Positions 6,445-9,761 of a DNA stretch of 9,761 bases are shown here, piece after piece. The number at the start of each line of letters is the position of its first letter. Position 1 is the first letter of the stretch. A model generated the notes under the pieces. The model was not told the DNA's origin and searched no databases. It saw only the letters and a list, made by a program, of their open reading frames with translations. The DNA comes from Halanaerobium sp. (GTDB lineage Bacteria > Bacillota > Halanaerobiia > Halanaerobiales > Halanaerobiaceae). The stretch spans positions 1-9,761 of the forward strand of contig QBLP01000139.1 of the NCBI GenBank assembly GCA_003070825.1. Reading direction: 5' to 3'. The position numbers and the translations under genes are program-made.

Positions 6445-7059
6445 ATGAGTTCACTTTTAATTGGAATAGCAGGAGGAACTGCTTCTGGAAAAACTACACT
6501 TGCCAGAATTTTAAAAGATTCTTTTCAGGATAAAGTAACGATTTTAAAACATGATTATTACTACTATGACCGCAGTCACTTTAAGGTTGCTGATCATAAA
6601 ATAAACTTTGATCATCCTGATTCTTTCGAAACTGATCTGCTGGTAAAACAGCTGCGGGAATTAAAGTCTGGCAGGTCAATAGAAAGACCGGTTTATTCTT
6701 ATAAAACAAATGAGAGACTGGAACAAAAAAGGGAGGTTGAACCGGCACCAATAATTATTGTAGAGGGAATTTTGATCTTTCATTATGAAGAATTAAAAGA
6801 TCTTTTTGATTTAAAAATATATGTAGACACAGATGCTGATATCAGATTATTGAGAAGAATCAGTAGGGATATCAAGGAAAGAGATAGGACATTTGAATCT
6901 GTTAAAAATCAGTATTTGAGAACTGTAAAACCAATGCACCAAAAGTTTGTAGAACCAAGCAAATATCAGGCTGATATTATTATTCCTCATGGTGGTTTAA
7001 ATGAAATAGCCAATGACTTGATTATTAAAAAAATAAAAGATCATCTAAGCCAGATTTAA
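6445..7059 (+). CDS. udk: Uridine kinase
   Basis: The enzyme phosphorylates uridine, and usually cytidine, to the monophosphate in pyrimidine salvage; it is cytosolic. The 204-residue product is close to the usual 205-215. It shows the P-loop GIAGGTASGKTT (7-18), the substrate segment HDYYYYDRSHF, FDHPDSFETDLL, the RPVYSYKTNER segment and the Walker-B-like IIIVEGILIF. These are followed by the LRRISRDIKERDRTFESV region typical of Udk and the final KYQADIIIPHGG. The start ATG has AAAGGAG (6430-6436) 8 bases upstream. An 82-base AT-rich gap separates it from the zinc-ribbon gene. I see no clear promoter there, so readthrough from the patatin unit is possible. A terminator follows directly. Confidence 0.93.
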   Translation: MSSLLIGIAGGTASGKTTLARILKDSFQDKVTILKHDYYYYDRSHFKVADHKINFDHPDSFETDLLVKQLRELKSGRSIERPVYSYKTNERLEQKREVEPAPIIIVEGILIFHYEELKDLFDLKIYVDTDADIRLLRRISRDIKERDRTFESVKNQYLRTVKPMHQKFVEPSKYQADIIIPHGGLNEIANDLIIKKIKDHLSQI

Positions 7060-7089
7060 ATATAGCAGCTGAAGCTGCTATATTTTTTT
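7058..7089 (+). terminator. Rho-independent terminator after udk
   Basis: A 12-bp stem starts inside the udk stop codon. AAATATAGCAGC (7058-7069) pairs with its complement at 7074-7085, around a TGAA loop. The descending arm runs into a T tract ending at 7089. This is a clean, strong terminator. Confidence 0.88.
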
Positions 7090-7107
7090 GATAAAAATGT
7101 AAAAAAA

Positions 7108-7152
7108 TTACAGGAAATCTAAATTTTATCTAGAATAAGAACTTAGGAGGTG
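7108..7152 (+). promoter_or_regulatory. Weak candidate promoter and strong ribosome site for comEA
   Basis: A good -10 box TAGAAT (7131-7136) lies 17 bases after TTACAG, a poor -35 box. A strong ribosome site TAGGAGGTG covers 7144-7152, 5 bases before the ATG. A promoter is expected after the udk terminator, but this one would leave a leader of only about 15 bases, so the -10 call is tentative. The ribosome site is secure. Confidence 0.35.
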
Positions 7153-7157
7153 TAAAT

Positions 7158-7796
7158 ATGTACAGAAATAAAAAACTAATCTTTATTTTCTTAGCGGCTT
7201 TATTATTGGTAATTGGCTATTATAATCAGGAGGGAGAAAAAGTTACCGAGCTGGATTCAAAAAACAATTTGCAGGTTTTAAAAACAGGAAGTTTTCCGCA
7301 AAATGATTCTACTGAGCCAGCAGATAGAAGCATAGTAGTTCATCTTGCTGGAGCTGTTAAATATGCTGGAGTTTATAAATTAGATAAAAATGACAGACTT
7401 GTTGATTTGATTAAAGCTGCCGGTGGGCTCACAGAAAACGCTGATTTAACTAAGTTAAATTTAGCTAAGAAATTATTCGATGGACAAAAATTAATAGTAG
7501 CATATAAATCGAAAAATAATAATTTCAAAAAAATTGGTAATTCAAACATTGAAAATACTAAAAAAATAGTAATTGGCAATTATTCGAACTCTAAGAATAG
7601 TTCATTAATAAATATCAATCAGGCCAGTCAGAGCAAGCTAGAAGAGCTGAGTGGAATTGGCCCATCTAAGGCAGCAGCAATTATTAAATATAGAGATGAA
7701 AATAGTTATTTTTCCAGCAAAGAAGATTTATTAAAAATAAGTGGTATTGGAGAAAAGACACTGGAAAATATAAGAGATGAGATTGTTTTACAGTGA
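7158..7796 (+). CDS. comEA: Competence protein ComEA, membrane-anchored DNA receptor
   Basis: ComEA binds double-stranded DNA outside the cytoplasmic membrane and passes it to the ComEC channel in natural transformation. The 212-residue product has the standard order. A short basic N terminus and one membrane helix (about 5-22, LIFIFLAALLLVIGYY) are followed by a linker. An SLBB domain covers about 58-118 (VVHLAGAVKYAGVY, DLIKAAGGLTENADLTKLNLA). A Lys/Asn/Ser-rich linker leads to a tandem helix-hairpin-helix domain (about 150-212) with ININQAS, LSGIGPSKAAAIIKYR and ISGIGEKTLENI. The helix-hairpin-helix part is the DNA-binding module. The start has a near-perfect ribosome site. comEC overlaps the stop by 4 bases, the usual comEA-comEC arrangement. 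No comEB-like gene lies between them. Confidence 0.95.
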   Translation: MYRNKKLIFIFLAALLLVIGYYNQEGEKVTELDSKNNLQVLKTGSFPQNDSTEPADRSIVVHLAGAVKYAGVYKLDKNDRLVDLIKAAGGLTENADLTKLNLAKKLFDGQKLIVAYKSKNNNFKKIGNSNIENTKKIVIGNYSNSKNSSLININQASQSKLEELSGIGPSKAAAIIKYRDENSYFSSKEDLLKISGIGEKTLENIRDEIVLQ

Positions 7797-9761
7797 AAAT
7801 TCAAAGAAGACCGGCTTTATACTTAGCTTTAGCTTTAATCACTGGAACTTTAGGCAGTTATTATTTGCTTAATTATAATCAGCTTAAAATATTAAAATTG
7901 ATGATTCTAGCTGAAATAATTTATTTATTGTATTATACAGTTTTTAACTTTAAAAAAAACAAGAAATCAGTTTATATCTGGCTCACAATCTTTTTTCTTA
8001 TTCTGGGGAGTATCCTTTATGCTTATCAGGAATACAAATATTACAGCAGTTATTCCTGTATTGATTTTGCAGAAAAGGGTTTATGTCAGGTGCTGGCTGA
8101 AATCAAATTTGATCTGGGGAATCTGGAAGGAGAACAGGTTTTACTTAAGATTCACTCTATAAACGGAAAAAAGATTAAATATGGAAAAGTAATTGTGGCT
8201 TCTAAGCAGTTAAAAACTTTTAATTATGGCGATTTAGTAAGTTTAGAAATGGATTTAAGCAAACCTACCTCAGCTTTAAATCCGGGAGGATTTTCTTATC
8301 TGGAATATTTAAAAAAGAAAGGCGTATATTTACAGGGATGGAAGCCCCATAAGATCAGTCTAATTAAACAAAATAAATCTTTAATGAATCCAATCATTAA
8401 ATTCAAAAAAACTCTTTTAGATAATATAAATCAGCTATTTTCTGAGGATAAAGCTGCTTTTATTAAAGCAATTTTACTGGGAGAAAGAGAATATCTAAGT
8501 TATGAGCAGCAGTCACTACTTAGAAATGCAGGGGCCAGTCATCTTCTGGCTATCTCGGGTCTGCATATGGGAATTTTAATCTTAAGTATTTCCTTTGTTT
8601 TATTTAAAATTTGTGCTAATAAAAAAACAGCTCTCTGTCTGCTCAGTTTTTTAACTTTTCTCTATATAATCATGGTTGGCGCAGCAGTTTCAATCATTAG
8701 AGCAGCCTTATTAGCCTTATTATTTTTATGGTCAGATCAGTTTGATAGAGAAGGAGATTTTTTAAATATTATTTCTTTAACCCTGATAATTAATCTTATT
8801 TTAGACCCTCTAGCCTTATTTACCGTTTCACTACAGCTGTCCTATATTCTTGTACTTGCATTATTTTATCTTACTCCGTTATTTAATAAATTTTTTCCAG
8901 CTTATTTTGCTGTTTCTTTTTCCGCTCAAATAGCTTCGCTGGCTATAACTGGCTATTATTTTAATGAATATTCATTTATTGCCTTAATTACAAATCTCTG
9001 GGCTATTCCTTTAATTACAGTTTTGCTGCCCTTTATTTTAATCTTAGTTTTACTTTCTTTACTAAGTTTAAATTTCTTCTTACCGGCTGCTTTATTAGCT
9101 GAACTGGGTCTGGAAATTTTATTTAAGGGACTGAAATTAATGGTTTTAATTCAGGGCAAAACTCTGGTTATCGCTCAGCCAGAATTATTTACAGTTATTT
9201 TATACTATCTATTTTTATTTAGTTTACCCTATGTTTATCAAAAAAGATATATTTATCTTAAAGCTAAGAATTTTAAAATCTGGCAGTTGATTGTTCCCGG
9301 TTTACTAATTTTAATAATCAGCTCATTTTTTCTGAGTCCAGTTTCTGAAAATTTAGAAATTGATTATCTGGCTGTTGGTCAGGGTGATGGAATTTTTATT
9401 CAGTTTCCAAATGGAGAAAATATGCTGATTGATACAGGTCCGCCAGGGAGTGAAGGCAGGAATGTTGAATACAGTATTATATCCTATCTAAACTATCTAG
9501 GAATTAAAACAATTGATTATTTAATGATCAGTCATTTTGATGCAGATCATGCCGGGGGAATCCCCCATCTGCTTCAGCGAAAAGAGATTAAAACAATCTT
9601 AATCCCTCCCTATAAAGAGCCAACAGCTCTGCATAGTCAGCTGGCAGCAGGCAGTAAAAAAGAAAGTCAAATTAACTTTTTGACCGCTGGGATGGCTTTT
9701 AAAATTTCTGGCTGTCAGTTTAAAGTCCTAAATCCTGACTCTAATAAGTTAAGTAAAAATA
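7793..9761 (+). CDS. comEC: DNA internalization channel ComEC/Rec2, 3' end outside the window
   Basis: ComEC is the polytopic membrane channel through which single-stranded DNA enters during transformation. The frame is open from GTG at 7793, overlapping the comEA TGA by GTGA, through to the right edge: 656 codons. The N terminus has membrane helices near 7-25 and 35-85. A soluble DUF4131-like domain (about 95-185) contains NPGGFSYLEYLKKKGVYLQGW. The competence domain starts near 220, with LLRNAGASHLLAISGLHMGI and many membrane helices to about residue 520. The metallo-beta-lactamase-like domain follows, with DYLAVGQGDGIFIQFPNG, LIDTG and metal-binding HFDADH (581-586). The last 100 or more residues should lie beyond the window. 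No strong ribosome site precedes the GTG, so translation is probably coupled to comEA. Nothing in the visible part is broken. Confidence 0.95.
   Translation, partial: MKIQRRPALYLALALITGTLGSYYLLNYNQLKILKLMILAEIIYLLYYTVFNFKKNKKSVYIWLTIFFLILGSILYAYQEYKYYSSYSCIDFAEKGLCQVLAEIKFDLGNLEGEQVLLKIHSINGKKIKYGKVIVASKQLKTFNYGDLVSLEMDLSKPTSALNPGGFSYLEYLKKKGVYLQGWKPHKISLIKQNKSLMNPIIKFKKTLLDNINQLFSEDKAAFIKAILLGEREYLSYEQQSLLRNAGASHLLAISGLHMGILILSISFVLFKICANKKTALCLLSFLTFLYIIMVGAAVSIIRAALLALLFLWSDQFDREGDFLNIISLTLIINLILDPLALFTVSLQLSYILVLALFYLTPLFNKFFPAYFAVSFSAQIASLAITGYYFNEYSFIALITNLWAIPLITVLLPFILILVLLSLLSLNFFLPAALLAELGLEILFKGLKLMVLIQGKTLVIAQPELFTVILYYLFLFSLPYVYQKRYIYLKAKNFKIWQLIVPGLLILIISSFFLSPVSENLEIDYLAVGQGDGIFIQFPNGENMLIDTGPPGSEGRNVEYSIISYLNYLGIKTIDYLMISHFDADHAGGIPHLLQRKEIKTILIPPYKEPTALHSQLAAGSKKESQINFLTAGMAFKISGCQFKVLNPDSNKLSKN

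Noticed and set aside
1..9761. CRISPR arrays, insertion sequences, phage genes or long direct repeats.
   Set aside because: None was seen; all genes are on one strand, with conserved families and uniform composition.

Overview
The window is AT-rich, about one third GC by eye, and every gene lies on the + strand. Gene content and style point to a low-GC anaerobic Firmicute-type bacterium, plausibly of the Halanaerobiales. The signs are AGGAGG-like ribosome sites, TTG and GTG starts, rho-independent terminators, a selA-selB-tRNA(Sec) cluster and a comEA-comEC pair. The lineage is an inference from style; nothing in the window proves it.

Layout. Positions 1-923 hold the 3' part of an ornithine carbamoyltransferase gene, which enters from the left edge. 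A GNAT acetyltransferase follows, and the unit closes with a hairpin at about 1447. A second, much stronger terminator lies at 1514-1556, then a likely promoter and the selenocysteine block: selA (1630-3045), selB (TTG start at 3046, end at 4692) and a tRNA-Sec with a UCA anticodon and long variable arm (4743-4841). The tRNA has its own predicted sigma-A promoter and terminator. Next come a patatin-like phospholipase (4940-6163), an overlapping 68-residue zinc-ribbon protein (6156-6362) and a uridine kinase (6445-7059) with a terminator. The right end is the DNA-uptake pair comEA (7158-7796) and comEC (GTG at 7793, running off the window).

How the genes work together. SelA converts Ser-tRNA(Sec) to Sec-tRNA(Sec). 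SelB, a dedicated EF-Tu-like factor, carries it to UGA codons marked by a SECIS hairpin. The tRNA is the shared substrate. SelD, which makes selenophosphate, is not in the window. ComEA binds incoming double-stranded DNA outside the membrane and ComEC forms the channel. The other genes are housekeeping or of unknown role.

The main oddity is selB. Its reading frame stops at 548 codons, just after the Pro-Pro motif that opens the third winged-helix domain. The rest of that domain and the fourth, SECIS-binding one are missing. The 50 bases after the stop look like a possible decayed remnant of the last domain and also carry a good promoter for the tRNA gene. The tRNA-Sec has two non-Watson-Crick positions at helix ends. 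The locus is therefore either a decaying selenocysteine system or one with a shortened SelB. I see no other undescribed system here.
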